From Verpa conica (Eukaryota; Ascomycota; Pezizomycetes; Pezizales; Morchellaceae): DNA of 64,000 nucleotides. Of the stretch, positions 36,701 through 48,267 are shown one piece after another; position 1 is the first letter of the stretch, and every line of letters begins with the position of its first letter. Where the stretch lies: positions 744,001 to 808,000 of the forward strand of contig JAUFSD010000015.1 in the NCBI GenBank assembly GCA_033030425.1, read 5' to 3'. Under the pieces are notes generated by a model. The model searched no databases. It saw nothing but the letters and a program-made list of their open reading frames with translations, and was not told the origin of the DNA. Position numbers and translations under genes: made by a program.

Positions 36701-38988
36701 GACACGGCTGAGGAATGGAATGCAGATTTCATTATCTCCCATCCTGCGGCCTCGTCTTTTTCTAAGCTGGCTTCTAGTTTTCGGCCCACGTAATTTTCTA
36801 GTTCTAGGACTGACGGGACTTGACCACGAAGTGATAGCGGAGTTGATTCTAGGAGTTGAATTATGCGGGCCTCTTTAGTTTCTTCAGGGAGGCCTGAGAG
36901 GAGGAGGGAGCAGACTGTTGTCTTCCATACTGTTTGGAAGGATATAATGTCAGGTGTGTGGGTGCCGTAGGCTATGAGGGCGGAAAGAAGATGTGATAAT
37001 GATGGAGAGATGAGGAGGTCTGGGAAGTTGTTTTTGAAGAAGGAGTTCATGGCCTATTCATATCAGTATATATATATTTATTTATTAAACTGCTGTATCT
37101 TTCGCAGAAACAAACCTTCTGTGGTTTTTCAACACCTAAGACCCTAGAGCCAAAATTCAACAGTATTTGCTCTAGTAGCGATGCAACATGACTCGATTTA
37201 CCTATTTTTTTTCATAGCTGTCAGTCTTCCCTTTATATTTCAACAAATCATGGTACTCACCTTCTCCATCCACGAGAGCCTCAATACACCGCAGTAAGAC
37301 ACCAATATTACTTCTCTCCACAATCCCAACTATAGGGTTTCCTTCTCTGGTCTTCTTCAAGATCTCCGCGCTCAAGTCCACCCACCTTTGTCCCACCCCT
37401 TGTAGCTCTCCTGTACTGATACTATCAGCCACAAACCCCTCTACCTTCCTCCACACTCCCTCTCTCATAAGTTCAACAGTTTCCTCATTTTGAGCTCCAG
37501 CCATCGCCACTCCACTCGCACATATGCCCGCCGCATAATACGGGATTCTCAGCTTCTCGGTCTCGACGGTATTTCCGAGTATATAGCCTCTATATAAAGG
37601 CCACATTGCTTCCTCGACAATATAACCAGACACAGCTATATCCTGTTCTTCCAGCGCGAGTAGGTAGTAGCAAATATTGAAATAAGCACTCCAGGCTGCA
37701 ACTAAATGTGTTCGCGGTTCTGGGCCATTGCATATACCATCTACGATGCCGGTTAATAGGTCCCGTACAACATCGACTGTGCTAGGGAGGATTTCCCGTG
37801 GGAGTATAGAAACTAGGTTCGCAACCTTCCCCCAGTACTCTGGGCCGGTGGTCTGTGATCCAACCTTAATAAACTTTACCAACACTCCAATTGGAGTTCG
37901 CTTCTTCGATAGTTTTAGAGTTGTCCATGAAGATGGGACTAGCGAGGTCAGTGATAATAGTGTATCTAGATAATCAATTGCTGAGCCTATTTGGCTTACA
38001 GCAAGTGATTTGGTAATGATTTCATTAGAAACAGTGGGAAGTGTTTCTGGATCTGAGATGAGAGAAGGAAGGAAAGACAGGATAAGCGTGAGAAATCTGT
38101 ATAATGCCTTTCGGAGGTAAGGGTCTGCGTGGTGGGAGAATGACCAGAGGTGGGGGTTAGAGACAAGGGCAGAATATGAATCGAGTTTTTTTTTCAGCTC
38201 TTCCTCCGGTAGCGATGCTACATTATGTTAGCTCGAGAATATAATACTCCTAAGGGGACAAACAGATAAGATGCCCAAGAGCCAATACACTCGTCGCAAT
38301 AACCCTTGCAAACTTGCTCTCCGCATCATCCGGCGATACCTGTCTTTCATCACTCAAAGAGTCCACTGTCTCATTTGCAATGACATTCGTACAATATTCT
38401 ACTATCGGTCCCTGATATGCCTTCCACACACTCACAATTTTCTCCTCGGAAGTGAACACAAGCTTCAGTGCATCCTTTGCAGCTTTTGACGTAGCTCGGT
38501 CATTGTCATATAACCCAGCCAGCCAAGCTCCCGTCACCCGTGGCATATGTTTTGCGACTCTCTTACCCGCACGCTGCGAGATAAGACCGTGGACAGTATG
38601 TGAGAGCGCCCGGACCCTCCGAGAATTGTCAGTGGAGAGACGAGGGTATAATCGAATCTACAACGCTCAGTACTTCTCTCATTACACCTTTTTCTAGAAT
38701 ACAAATACGCACCCAAGCCGCTACAACAGCATCTTCGACATCCGTGACCGCCTGAAGATCTTCCAAGGCCTTTGCCTTTGTCGTGTCATCTTTCTTTAAC
38801 AAGTTTTTGAAAAGCACAACCACGCTCGCATCACTGATTTCAGAGAGGTCCGGGGGTTCTGTAACATATGAAAGCTGAGATGCTGCAGATGATGAAAATG
38901 TCGAGGTCGTACCGAACCCACCGAATCCTCCCGAGGATGTAGAAGGCGTGAATGCATTGCTGCTACGGGCGGCTCGCTTTTTGCTCAT
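33758..38988 (-). CDS. LTN1: Listerin-type E3 ubiquitin ligase Ltn1/Rkr1
   Basis: Seven exons on the minus strand: 38988..38713, 38657..38264, 38217..37261, 37201..37116, 37053..34708, 34654..34058, 34000..33758, giving 1632 residues, the usual length. Ltn1 is the RING ligase of the ribosome-associated quality control complex. It ubiquitinates stalled nascent chains on 60S subunits in the cytosol. The N-terminus (MSKKRAARSSNAF, GFGGFGT) and the HEAT-like segment with AWIRLYPRLSTDNSRRVRAL and AKHMPRVTGAWL are characteristic. The centre is a long HEAT/ARM solenoid. The C-terminal RWD-like region (MEMVVRLPSTFPL) is followed by the RING: CAIC...CSTCKNKFHSSCLLKWF...CPLC. All six introns are 46-62 bp and keep frame. 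Six A residues precede the ATG. Confidence 0.96.
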
Positions 38989-40261
38989 TTTTTCCCTATG
39001 GAGACAGGAGTAGTAGGGGAAAGGCTCTGAGGAGGTATAACACTCTTCTTCTAGACACTTCCCTTCCTCTTTATATTTTAGGCGTGAGGCTTTGTTTAAC
39101 AACTGACGCACCAACCCTCGACTGGCCTACTGCCCCGCCATGAGCCTCCTCCCCGCAGCGTTACTAATCAGTCTTGGCGTGAGCTGAGTCACGGGGAAGA
39201 GAACCCAAGGTGTACTGAGCTATAACTAGAAAGACTGCATGCATGCGCTCACAAAGTCCCTCATAGATTTTAATGAAACCTCTAGAACCAACCCTAACCC
39301 TACAACGTGTCCTTTCCAGCCCGCATGGCCGAAGTATCACGTTGTCATGAACGAACCACAGTGTCCACATCGCGATGGGCCGGTAGACTGTGTGGCTTTT
39401 TTTCTCAGGCATATGCAGTTTGACAGCCATGACTCTTGACTACCCTAGGGCATTCTCTACATCTACAGATAGCTGGGGTTAGTTTTCCTGACCTAGAGTC
39501 ATTCCTAGCTTCAATTTCTTATTATTTACATCTTTCCTTAATCAGAGTCATCCAGGCCTCGAGTTGGCTGATGAGCTGCTAAGATCTCACACGTCATAGC
39601 ACTCCCTCGTGAGTTCGCGTACAGAAATGTACCGTGCTAGTCCAAGTTCAGGTTGATAAGCGAATAACCCAAAAGAGACGTCAACACCTGGATTGACGGC
39701 TTCGAGATAAGGAAAAGGCAGTATAACGAGATCTACAAAGGCCTCGTTGGCACAGTTGGATAATTCAGGTGGCAGAATTATATGTAGAGTGAAACTGCTC
39801 GAAAAAGTTGACTAAACCATCAATTGCACCCTGCACTCTGCATCATAGTATCAAAATCTGAAGCTAGGCGTAAAAAGATGAAGAAATCGCGAAAAAAGAC
39901 AACACACAAGACACCATCAACCGCAAACAACACCGCCCAAACAATAGGACCCCGAAAAAGTAGCAGGTACACCAAATGAGAGCAAAGCTAGAAACAGATG
40001 GATAATAGATATAGTAAAAACATTAACTTCGTGATTCCAAGAAGCCCCATTCTCCGTTCGCTCTTACACCCAGCCGTACGTAGCATAAAGAGAAAAAGAG
40101 AGAAAAGAAAAAGAAAAGAAAAAAAGAAAAATACAATTCCTAACCCCTCCCCCTACCACTCTTTTTGCCCCTGCCGCTACGATATTTCCCACCACATTTA
40201 TCTCCACAATCAGTCCTAGACCAGTAAGACCTTACAGCCTAGCCAAGAGACTGTTGAAAGC
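38989..40261. other. Intergenic gap, LTN1 promoter and RTN1 3' flank
   Basis: No gene recognised. There is a purine-rich AAAGAAA tract at about 40087-40133. A doubled CCCTAA near 39290 is too short to be a telomere remnant. Confidence 0.45.
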
Positions 40262-41644
40262 TTAAGCATAAATGGGCCCTTCCTGTCTATACTCTTCCTT
40301 CACGTTGCTGACACCATTTGCACCATTGACACCATTGGCACCATTAGCACCATTAGCACCATTGAGAGTTGGCTCATGCGCTGGGGCGACGGGGAATTCT
40401 CTTTTCTCGGTAGTGGTGGTGGTGGCAGTAGGAGATGTGCCACGAACGTTCTGGGTGTAGCCCTGAACCTTCTGAGATAGATCGACAGCGGTAGAGCGGG
40501 CGCGAGCAGCAGCCTCTCCGGCGTACTTTCCAGTTAGTTGACGACCATTAGCGAGCTGTGCATTAACCACCTCGTTTCCCTGGCGGATCTGCTCGTCGAT
40601 GAATTCCTGGTTTTGGAGGTAGATCAAAGGAGCAGAGAATGCAGTAATGGTAGCTATGGTAAAACAGAGGTCAGCCTTGTTTAATGTAAAATAGTTGCCA
40701 AGACTATCGTCACTTACCGAGAAGTAAAAGAGACCAGAACGGCATGTACTTAATAAGGAAGTATCCTGTAAACGTGGCCACAAATGCCTAAAAACGTTAT
40801 TAATATAATGCCTACTAGAGGGGGAACAGGGAGTAGGATACTTACGACGATTGTAGCAAAAATATTTTCTACAAATATAACCCTCTGGAATTCTACAACG
40901 AAAAAGTTTGATAGATCGTGGAGCTCGCTAAATAGTTTTTCAACCGAATCCCTAGGAATAGTGTAGTACCGTTTAGGGCGCATCGAAGATACAATACCCC
41001 TTGCACCAAACGGCTTACCGGCCACTTCAAGGAAAGCAGCAGCTGTACATTATCACATAGGTTAGTTTCACGCTGAAACGCACACATCGTACCCCTGCAG
41101 CGGAGCCGAGACCCGAACAGGGAAAAGGCGAAACCTACAGGCGAAGAGAAGATAAGCTCCTTTGAAAACCCAGCGGAGCACGTTGATAAAGCGGAACGCA
41201 AAAATCAAAGAGATAACTGAGAAAAAGAAGAAGCCAGTGGCACGAGGGTATTTCCACTAAACAAAACATCACATGTCAGCCACTCCCCGAGAGCAGAGAG
41301 ATAAGGACAGGAGAGACCAACAGTGAAAAGGTCGAAAAAGAAGCTATGATAGTGTGTCAGAGGCTGATCCTCATCATACTCATTTTCAGTAGACGCAGAA
41401 CTTGCGAGCCCTTGAAAATCGGCCTTTGTGTTCTGGATAGTTGGGTGAGATCCTACTACATGTCAATATACGATACATCAAAGAATATAACACCCAGATA
41501 CTATAAAACATGGTATAATCAGCAAAATTCAATACTATCAGAGAGATTACCTCTCGAAGCAGGGAGAAAACTCACCTAACCGTTCATAACCTGCTGGGTA
41601 GTTGACCCATCTGATGAGGATGAGGAAGAACTGGGTGACTCCAT
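40262..41644 (-). CDS. RTN1: Reticulon-like ER membrane-shaping protein
   Basis: Six exons, 41644..41581, 41452..41322, 41256..41139, 41042..40846, 40787..40718, 40653..40262, giving 323 residues. Reticulons insert wedge-like hydrophobic hairpins that curve tubular endoplasmic reticulum. The domain begins at WKYPRATGFFFFSVISLIFAF (first hairpin), continues through MRPKRYYTIPRDSVEKL and NFFVVEFQRVIFVEN, then the second hairpin (AFVATFTGYFLIKYMPFW...APLIYLQNQEFID). A helical, Ala-rich tail (AGEAAARARSTAV) follows, with a run of GAN triplets (GANGANGAN) before the C-terminus. This order and these motifs match fungal Rtn1. The first exon ends AAC-G and rejoins as GGA; the GTTAGG donor was chosen because the alternative reads a stop. 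All junctions keep frame. Confidence 0.93.
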
Positions 41645-42561
41645 TACGGAAGTTTTGGGGATACGCGGTTTAGATCAAAAAATTTGTAGGTATAATGAGA
41701 TAGATGAAAATGCACAGATACTGTAAGATGAGGAGCTGTGAAGATGAAGGTTGAGTGAAGAGAAGGAGATGGACAGGAGAAGAAAGGGTAGCTATGAGTT
41801 TTTTTTTGGGTTCCGAGGACTTCTCCGTGTGCGACTGCAGGGAGCCAAATAAAAGTCTCGCGTCCCGCCCATTACGTCGTGGCTGGAGATATACTATCAG
41901 CGGCAAAGCTTTCCTCCGGATCAAACTAAGCTGTGGCACAGTTACTCAGCCGGGCCGCCCGGACTCCTCCAAGGAAGAAAGCAAGCCTATGCGCATACGT
42001 CAGACTATCGCATGTGAACGTGATGGTGCCGAAGCGTTACGGCCACTCACGAGCAGATCCAAGGCCAGAACGCTGATCTCCGTCCTTCGGAAAGGCTCAT
42101 CTGCATCCATCGGCCAACTGCCTGGTTTCCCTAGGTTCCTTGCTCTACTCATGCGAGAAAAATTTCAAGGACTCACAGCGCTAACACACTAGCCACAACG
42201 ATCGTCACCGTGAAGTCATGGATCACGCCACACGGAATTCATCTGTTTACAGTAGTGACGACTTTGACGACTTTTACCACACCAGTTGTTTTATTAAGAA
42301 ATGGTAAAGGCGTCACAATTTTTGTGGGAATTTTATAGAGAATAGTCCTGTCATCTCCACACCCCCAGCTTAGATATCCTACATAATATGAAATGATTGA
42401 AGCGCCTAGGAAATCCCAGGAAAAATTCTTTAAAGATGTGATCTTAGGAAACTACTTTCAATTCACATTGTGACAAGAACGCAAATAAACTTAATATGGC
42501 AAGTCTCAATATAATTAAACTACACAAACGCAAAAGGAATCAATCTTCCGTCCATAACTCT
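41645..42561. other. Intergenic gap, RTN1 promoter to bli-3 3' flank
   Basis: GC-richer between 41800 and 42180, where a 145-codon + strand frame exists but shows no domain. I read it as non-coding. Confidence 0.4.
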
Positions 42562-43393
42562 TTATGAGATTAATTGCTGGCTGCTCCTAAACGTGTTCAG
42601 TTCCTCTTCTGTCAACTCTCTGAGCTTGTTTGTGCTCGCGACACTTCCAGTAATGGTACCCTTGGCAATCTCAATACCCCGCGAAACTGCAGTTCCCTTT
42701 TGGATAGCATAGGTTGCTGTCTTCGCGTGCACCTTGATGATTGCCAAACGAGGGTCCCCAGGACCCCCATTGTGAACCCCATCACCGAGATCTCCAATCC
42801 AGGCCTTGAGAGAAGAAGTATAGTATCTAATAAAAAATTTAGCGTACTTTTACAAGAACAATCAACTCTTAGAAGACTTACTGCTTAACTTTCTCCGTGT
42901 GGCCATCGATATCTGCAACGCCGCTAATAGATGCCCATTCGCCCTAGATATGTACAAAGCATTAGCATCTCATAAGGTGTATAAACTGAATAGATAGATC
43001 ATACTGTTGAGCTCTTCAGAAATCCCAGATTTACATGTGGGTCAGTCGCCAATTCGTCTGTTTTCCCACTCTCAGTGTTTGTAAAGAACAAGAAGTCAAT
43101 TCCATCCTCCTATAGACTCAATTTCATTAGAATCAACAACAATAACCAGACAAAAAAACAAGAGCACCTACCCTTGCGGCCACTGCCATACACCTACTAA
43201 CCAATAACCCCGAATCTCTCTGTCTTGTCGTCATCATACCAAACTTCAAACCCTCCACGAACTCCACTAGATCCTGGACTTTCTCCTTCAGAGAGGTATC
43301 TAGATCCAGATTCTTCTCCTTATACGGGTCCGCATGCTTCGTCCCACTCTCAGTGTACGTTCCGCCAGTGTTATTTGGGTGGGTGCTTGACAT
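42562..43393 (-). CDS. bli-3: bli-3-like FMN-binding (pyridoxamine-phosphate-oxidase fold) protein
   Basis: Exons 43393..43172, 43109..43005, 42943..42882, 42826..42562 give 217 residues. The fold is the split-barrel of pyridoxamine 5'-phosphate oxidases and general stress protein 26. Visible signatures are LKFGMMTTRQ at about 53-62, DFLFFTNTESGKTDEL, VNLGFLKS, GEWASISGVADI, and the late LKAWIGDLGDG...GGPGDPRLAIIKVHA. Neurospora bli-3 is a blue-light-induced protein of this family; a flavin-dependent role in stress is likely but the reaction is not known. The usual start (MSSTHPNN) is used here. The same frame is open further 5' and adds a basic 44-residue extension from an ATG at 43525 that looks like a mitochondrial presequence. 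Confidence 0.9.
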
Positions 43394-44483
43394 TTTTAAC
43401 GACGAGTAGTATTTAAATGATTGTAATAATTGAGGTCTGAAGCGTGAGTGAAGTAACTTGTAAGTATTCCTTTTCGTTATTCGAAAACCAAACCGGTAGA
43501 GAGAAGCAGGTAGAGACGTAGCCATATATACGAGCACAATTTTAAATTTCAGGATCCATAAAAGAGCAGGAATATAGAGAGGCCAGAATTATTTAGATCG
43601 CCAGTACATCCTACGATCTACCATTCGAGGAAATAATCTGTGAGTATCAATCCTTCCCCAGAAGTCGTCAACATTCCATCATGTCGGGAACACCCCACGC
43701 TGTGGCTAGAGGAATATGCCCTGTCACTACCCACCACCATAAAACTCGGGCGAGTTTTGTGGTTCAGGGTTAGGTGATGACGTGAGTTTGGAGTTTAAGC
43801 TTGTCTTGGCTATGACGGCAGTGATTCAGAGCCTCATCTCATCGCCTATGTACTTGGCGGTGATCGACCAGGCATCCCTATAACACGTTTAGGATATTTA
43901 TCCCGCTTTATCAATCTCAAACAAAGAAAAGTGGTAAAACGAATTTTTTTGATTCGTTACTAGTAAATATTACACCACACCTTGTACCAAGTAGCGGAGA
44001 ACCGGGCAAATATTAACCTTACCCTGTTCTCACACTAAGCAGGGTGAATTTTTAGGCCCTGCTTGCCATTTGAACGTGTATCTTTAAAGTAATCAAAAGC
44101 TTAAAGCATTGAAGGAAATATATGGGTGGGTGTTGTGCCAAGCCCCTATACCAAAACTTACTCTGGGTAGTAGACGTTGAAACAGTGTTAGTAAACGGAA
44201 TTCAATATAAGGTGGCTAATATTTTTAGGGAGACTACTTTGTGGAATCTTCTATAGATGTTATCTCGAGTCCAAAGTCAAATCTTGTAGCCTCGATAGCC
44301 CTCATGTACTATATACCGTATTAGGTTTAGCTCAAGAGAAGCTATTCACAATAGAATGGTATATTAATTAGAAACCGTTAAAATTGGAATAGTAACCAAT
44401 ATATTCATTTAAAACGCCCTAGTTACTAATGTCTCTAAGTCCTTTTACTACTAATAGCCGTTTACAATACCTACAAACAAAAC
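43394..44483. other. Intergenic gap
   Basis: Contains the bli-3 leader region (an in-frame ATG at 43525) and AT-rich sequence with no recognised gene. Confidence 0.45.
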
Positions 44484-45146
44484 CTAGCACCCACCATCCA
44501 GTATCTCCTCCAAACAATTAGCACTAAAACCACCCTCCAAATCTCTATCCTTAGAATTATACACTACAACCTCGGGATACGCCCCATCAGCGTCAAACCG
44601 ATACCTCCCACCTCCATCCTCACCTCGACACCCATACATCACCTCATCCGCTGCAAAACCCACATCATAACACTTCATACACCTACCCCTCATCCCTGCC
44701 AACCCCACAGTAGCACGCGAGTATGTCGCAATAGACCTACCATCATTGCCCATCTGACAACACCATTCATCACCGTGCTCTTTCAGAACTTTAACGACTG
44801 ACCACAGATAAAACGACATCTCGACGTTTTCCCCAGCGCACGTGAATCCACCCTGATAGGTTGGAAGAGCTGAAGGGTCATAAATCCGCTTCCTTAGCAC
44901 CTCGTCGGTACGGGATCCTGGGGGTGTTTTATCGGTGCCGAAATACACAGTTATGTCGCCGGCGGTCGGTGGGACTTTATCGCCATAAGGGTGGGAGAGG
45001 ACGAGGAGGCAGGGGTGGAAGATCTTTTCATTGGTGGAGGTGACTTCAGCCCAGCTGAGGATCTCGGGGGTTCGTGGACTGGTGGTTGAGCACCTACATA
45101 TGAGGGAGAGGATAGTGATGATGAGGAAAGAGGTCAATATTGCCAT
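44484..45146 (-). CDS. Small secreted cysteine-rich protein, family unknown
   Basis: Single exon of 220 residues. The first 20-odd residues form a signal peptide (MAILTSFLIITILSLICRCS). The mature part has nine Cys, including a CC pair (EWCCQM), a CMKC pair, and single Cys near both ends (HPC at the start, DGGC at the very end), which suggests a disulfide-stabilised secreted fold. No catalytic motif or known domain is recognised. The ATG sits behind a run of nine A residues interrupted only by one C, as in other well-supported genes here. It could be a host- or microbe-directed secreted protein, a wall component or something else; nothing in the sequence decides. Confidence 0.7.
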   Translation of the reverse strand: MAILTSFLIITILSLICRCSTTSPRTPEILSWAEVTSTNEKIFHPCLLVLSHPYGDKVPPTAGDITVYFGTDKTPPGSRTDEVLRKRIYDPSALPTYQGGFTCAGENVEMSFYLWSVVKVLKEHGDEWCCQMGNDGRSIATYSRATVGLAGMRGRCMKCYDVGFAADEVMYGCRGEDGGGRYRFDADGAYPEVVVYNSKDRDLEGGFSANCLEEILDGGC

Positions 45147-45718
45147 GTTTTTTTTTGTTGAGTAGATGGTTGGTAGCTAGTGGTGATATTGGTGACGATG
45201 AGCACCGGCCTGAGAGTGTCTTAGATCCCATTCCCAAGAATTCGACCCAGTCTCGAAAGTTCTTACAAGAATATAACATCTTTTTGGGCCTATCCTTGAC
45301 AATCTATAAAAACGATAGCGGTTCTTTCATATATTTAGTTATTTTACATATAGTAGCTATATCTATGAGTTTTCGGCTGCATAAACATATGAACGCCACA
45401 CTCTTGTTACACAAGAATTTGACTCATGGTTTATCACTCGGTTACGATGAGAGCATCTTACCAAGTCCATTGTTACCTTGCCATATGTTTTGAATCACCA
45501 CTTACAAAGGCCTGAAGTAACGCCTCATGACCCATAATCACTATTGTTTATTAAGAGCGATTGTTATAAAATGTTACATGTCCTAAAGCGTACATAAAGT
45601 GTATAACCATTCTCTTTGGTGGAAATAAAAAGCAACTACATGTACCTCTAATAACCGAGAATAATCACAACGCCACCCCATAATAGTACACCTGGAATCC
45701 TTCTTAGAAAAGCTCCAT
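45147..45718. other. Intergenic gap
   Basis: Promoter side of the secreted protein and 3' side of EXO5. No feature recognised. Confidence 0.45.
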
Positions 45719-47555
45719 CTAACCAACACTATTTGTCTTCTCTTTCTTCGATGTACCTCTGACTCTCTTCCCTTTCCCTTTGCTTTCCCCCGCTTCCCCA
45801 GGCAACTCGGCATTTTTAGGGCTACTGCGCCCTCTACCCTTCCTTTTAGTGTTTACCTTGATAACTTCACTGCCTGTGCTCTCACTCCCACTAATTCCCG
45901 CTACCTCCTCTAACCTCTCCGCATTTTTTCTAGGTCTTCCTTTACTTTTCTTTTTAACTTCCTTCGTTTCATCCGCCTCCACCCTCGCCTCCACCACCAC
46001 GTCCACCTTCTTCTCCTCAATAGGTGCCTTCATAATCCTCCTTATCTCCTCCAGCTTTGCAAGCCTCCAACCACAGGTATCCTCAAACTCGCAAATCCGG
46101 CACTTCCATGCCTCCTCAATCTCAACCCCTTTGGTCTCTCTCCTTCCTCTCCACCAATTCATCACATCGGTTATATGCTTCTCCCTCGCCTCTTCTTCCA
46201 CCTTCCAGGAGCGTTCTGCAATCACATCACCGTTGAGTTGGGAGCGATACGTCACACCTACTACATTCCCGACACTCCCAATAGTTCTGCGATACTGGGC
46301 TAAAAAGATGTTCCAAAGACCGGTCATTGAGTTATTGGCAAGGAGCTCGGGGAGCGTGATCGACGACCCCATAGATGCAATTTGCGCAATGAAGCGGTCC
46401 GAGAATGGCTCCGTGGGTGAAAGATCATGGTGCTCGAGAAATAAAGAAAAGGGGACGGAGGGCAGTGAGGTAAGGAGGGTGTGGTAGATAGTTAGCTGAA
46501 GGGAGGTGGAAAGTTGTTGAGACTCTTTGGGGATGGTGCGGGTTGTGCGAGTCTTGGTGTCAGTAATATAGGCTATCCTTGGTGGGCTGATGGTGGGTTG
46601 GGGGAATGAGGTGACACTGAGAGGGGATGAAGGACAGGTTGTAAAGGAATCGTCACCAGTATCTGAAGTGGAGGTTTGCGGTCTGCCTTGTGTTTGTTGT
46701 AGAATCCCTGGGTCCGGGTTGCTGTAAGTTATCTCATCGATAATCCCATTCACAAGTACCCCCTCAAGCCACCCAAAAACTTCCAACTCCCTTGTCATCC
46801 CTTTTTCATCAAGTGATACTAGCCCTTGGTACATATTAAATATTTTCAACCCCCAAATGTCCTCCCTAGTCTTAGTCTCAATCATTACAGTTTCATGCAC
46901 CTGTTCCTCCAAAACCTTGTGCAGTTTTGTTCCTTTCCTCATTGCCGGTGTACGTCTTTTGAAGCCCCGCTCAAGGGTATACATGAACTGTTGCTCACAC
47001 CACACACCACTGATGAGATCTGTAACACTCAACTGGCCCCTACGAGCTCGAAAACGGTCATAGGGCGAGCGAGTTTTTGGAACCGCAATTGGAGGGATAG
47101 TATCAGCCGGGTCAGCCTCCGGTTGGGCATCAGTGGTAGTGGTTAGAGTTACAGCGGCTTCTTCGGTAGTAGTAATAGTAGTAGTAGGGCCTACGCGTGG
47201 AACATCAGCCTCTGACTGCCACCCCCGTACCCCAGAAGGCAACATTACGGGCCGCAGTGACGAGCTTATCGTATTGTACAACCAAGGTGTCGCCTCGGCA
47301 GAAGCGAGTACTAGCCTTGACGTGAGTCTCCGTGAGACCCGTGAAATCATCTTCAGTTGGGAGTTGTGGGTAAAGTGGCGAAGGGGAACGAGAGACGGAA
47401 GGATTATCGAGAAGGTTGAGAAGATTTGGGTCAGTGAGGTCTATGTCACTTCCGTAGTCACTGGATAGATCATTTGTAGTGGGATTAAGATTGTCAGGGA
47501 GATCGATGTCGCTGCCGTAGTCGCTGCCGTGAAGGGATAATGGTGAGGGGGACAT
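45719..47555 (-). CDS. EXO5: Exonuclease V (mitochondrial/nuclear iron-sulfur single-strand exonuclease)
   Basis: Exons 47555..47231 and 47190..45719 give 598 residues. Exo5 enzymes are PD-(D/E)XK nucleases with a 4Fe-4S cluster that digest single-stranded DNA in mitochondrial maintenance or crosslink repair. The core shows LSVTDLISGVWCEQQF (Cys173), RRTPAMRKGTKLHKVLEEQVH, the acid in NGIIDEI (Asp260), the catalytic DTKTR (Asp319, Lys321) with QLTIYHTLL, and CRICEFEDTCGW (Cys472, 475, 481) completing the cluster ligands. The N-terminus repeats a SDYGSDID unit. After the last Cys comes a basic tail of about 115 residues containing KGRPRKN, an AT-hook-like motif. The two exons are joined across a 40-bp intron (GTACGG...GCGTAG) inside a divergent linker; it restores frame but is short and lacks a clear branch site, so a slightly different junction is possible. 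Confidence 0.88.
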
Positions 47556-48267
47556 TATTGAGGAAGACCGTCATAGAGAGGACTTGTCCCCGGGGGAAGC
47601 ATAGGGTATTTAGTGGGGCACAAAGAGTTGCTTGTGGGGTGGCAACTGAGGACGCGATGTTGTTGGGTGGTACATGGGCGTCCCGATCGAGCAATGCCTA
47701 CCAGTCGGTACATGCCAGTAACATATCTACATGTACATACTATACGCAATACCGCAACAGTACTACAGTAGTAGATAGGTATCTGTTTTGGGGAAAGGGT
47801 GCTAATTATGGCTATTTATGAGTGCATTCTCTCCACTTCTTGGTCTCCCTCGGCCAACGGCTAGATTACCTGCACAGGCCAAATTTAAAATACACAGCCA
47901 CAAGTGTTAATTACCAGTGTTATAAACACCTTTAGTGAAAATTATATACGGAGGTAGGACTATACTATATGGACAGAAGGAGACTTCAAATTTCTGCTTG
48001 AGGTCCCTATTAATAACTGGCTTATATATTTTCAAATATGTCATCACAGACCCGAGGAGTCATGTACTTATGATAAATTCATTCATTCATTCACGGACCC
48101 GAGGAGGACCCATTAAGAGTTTAGTTAAAGCATCGCTGGTGATGGTGGATTCAGGAGTAAATATATGTATATAGAAGATAGCGGGCTTTATAGATTAGGG
48201 ATATAGGCATACTTCTAAAAATTTATGTCTAGTAGTGTTTTAAATATATATTCTTAAATTTCTTCGA
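47556..48267. other. Intergenic gap, EXO5 promoter side
   Basis: AT-rich, with a CATT repeat near 48077-48091. No gene recognised. Confidence 0.45.

Noticed and set aside
41755..42192. 145-codon + strand frame in GC-richer DNA
   Set aside because: No domain, odd composition, overlaps the RTN1 promoter; likely non-coding.
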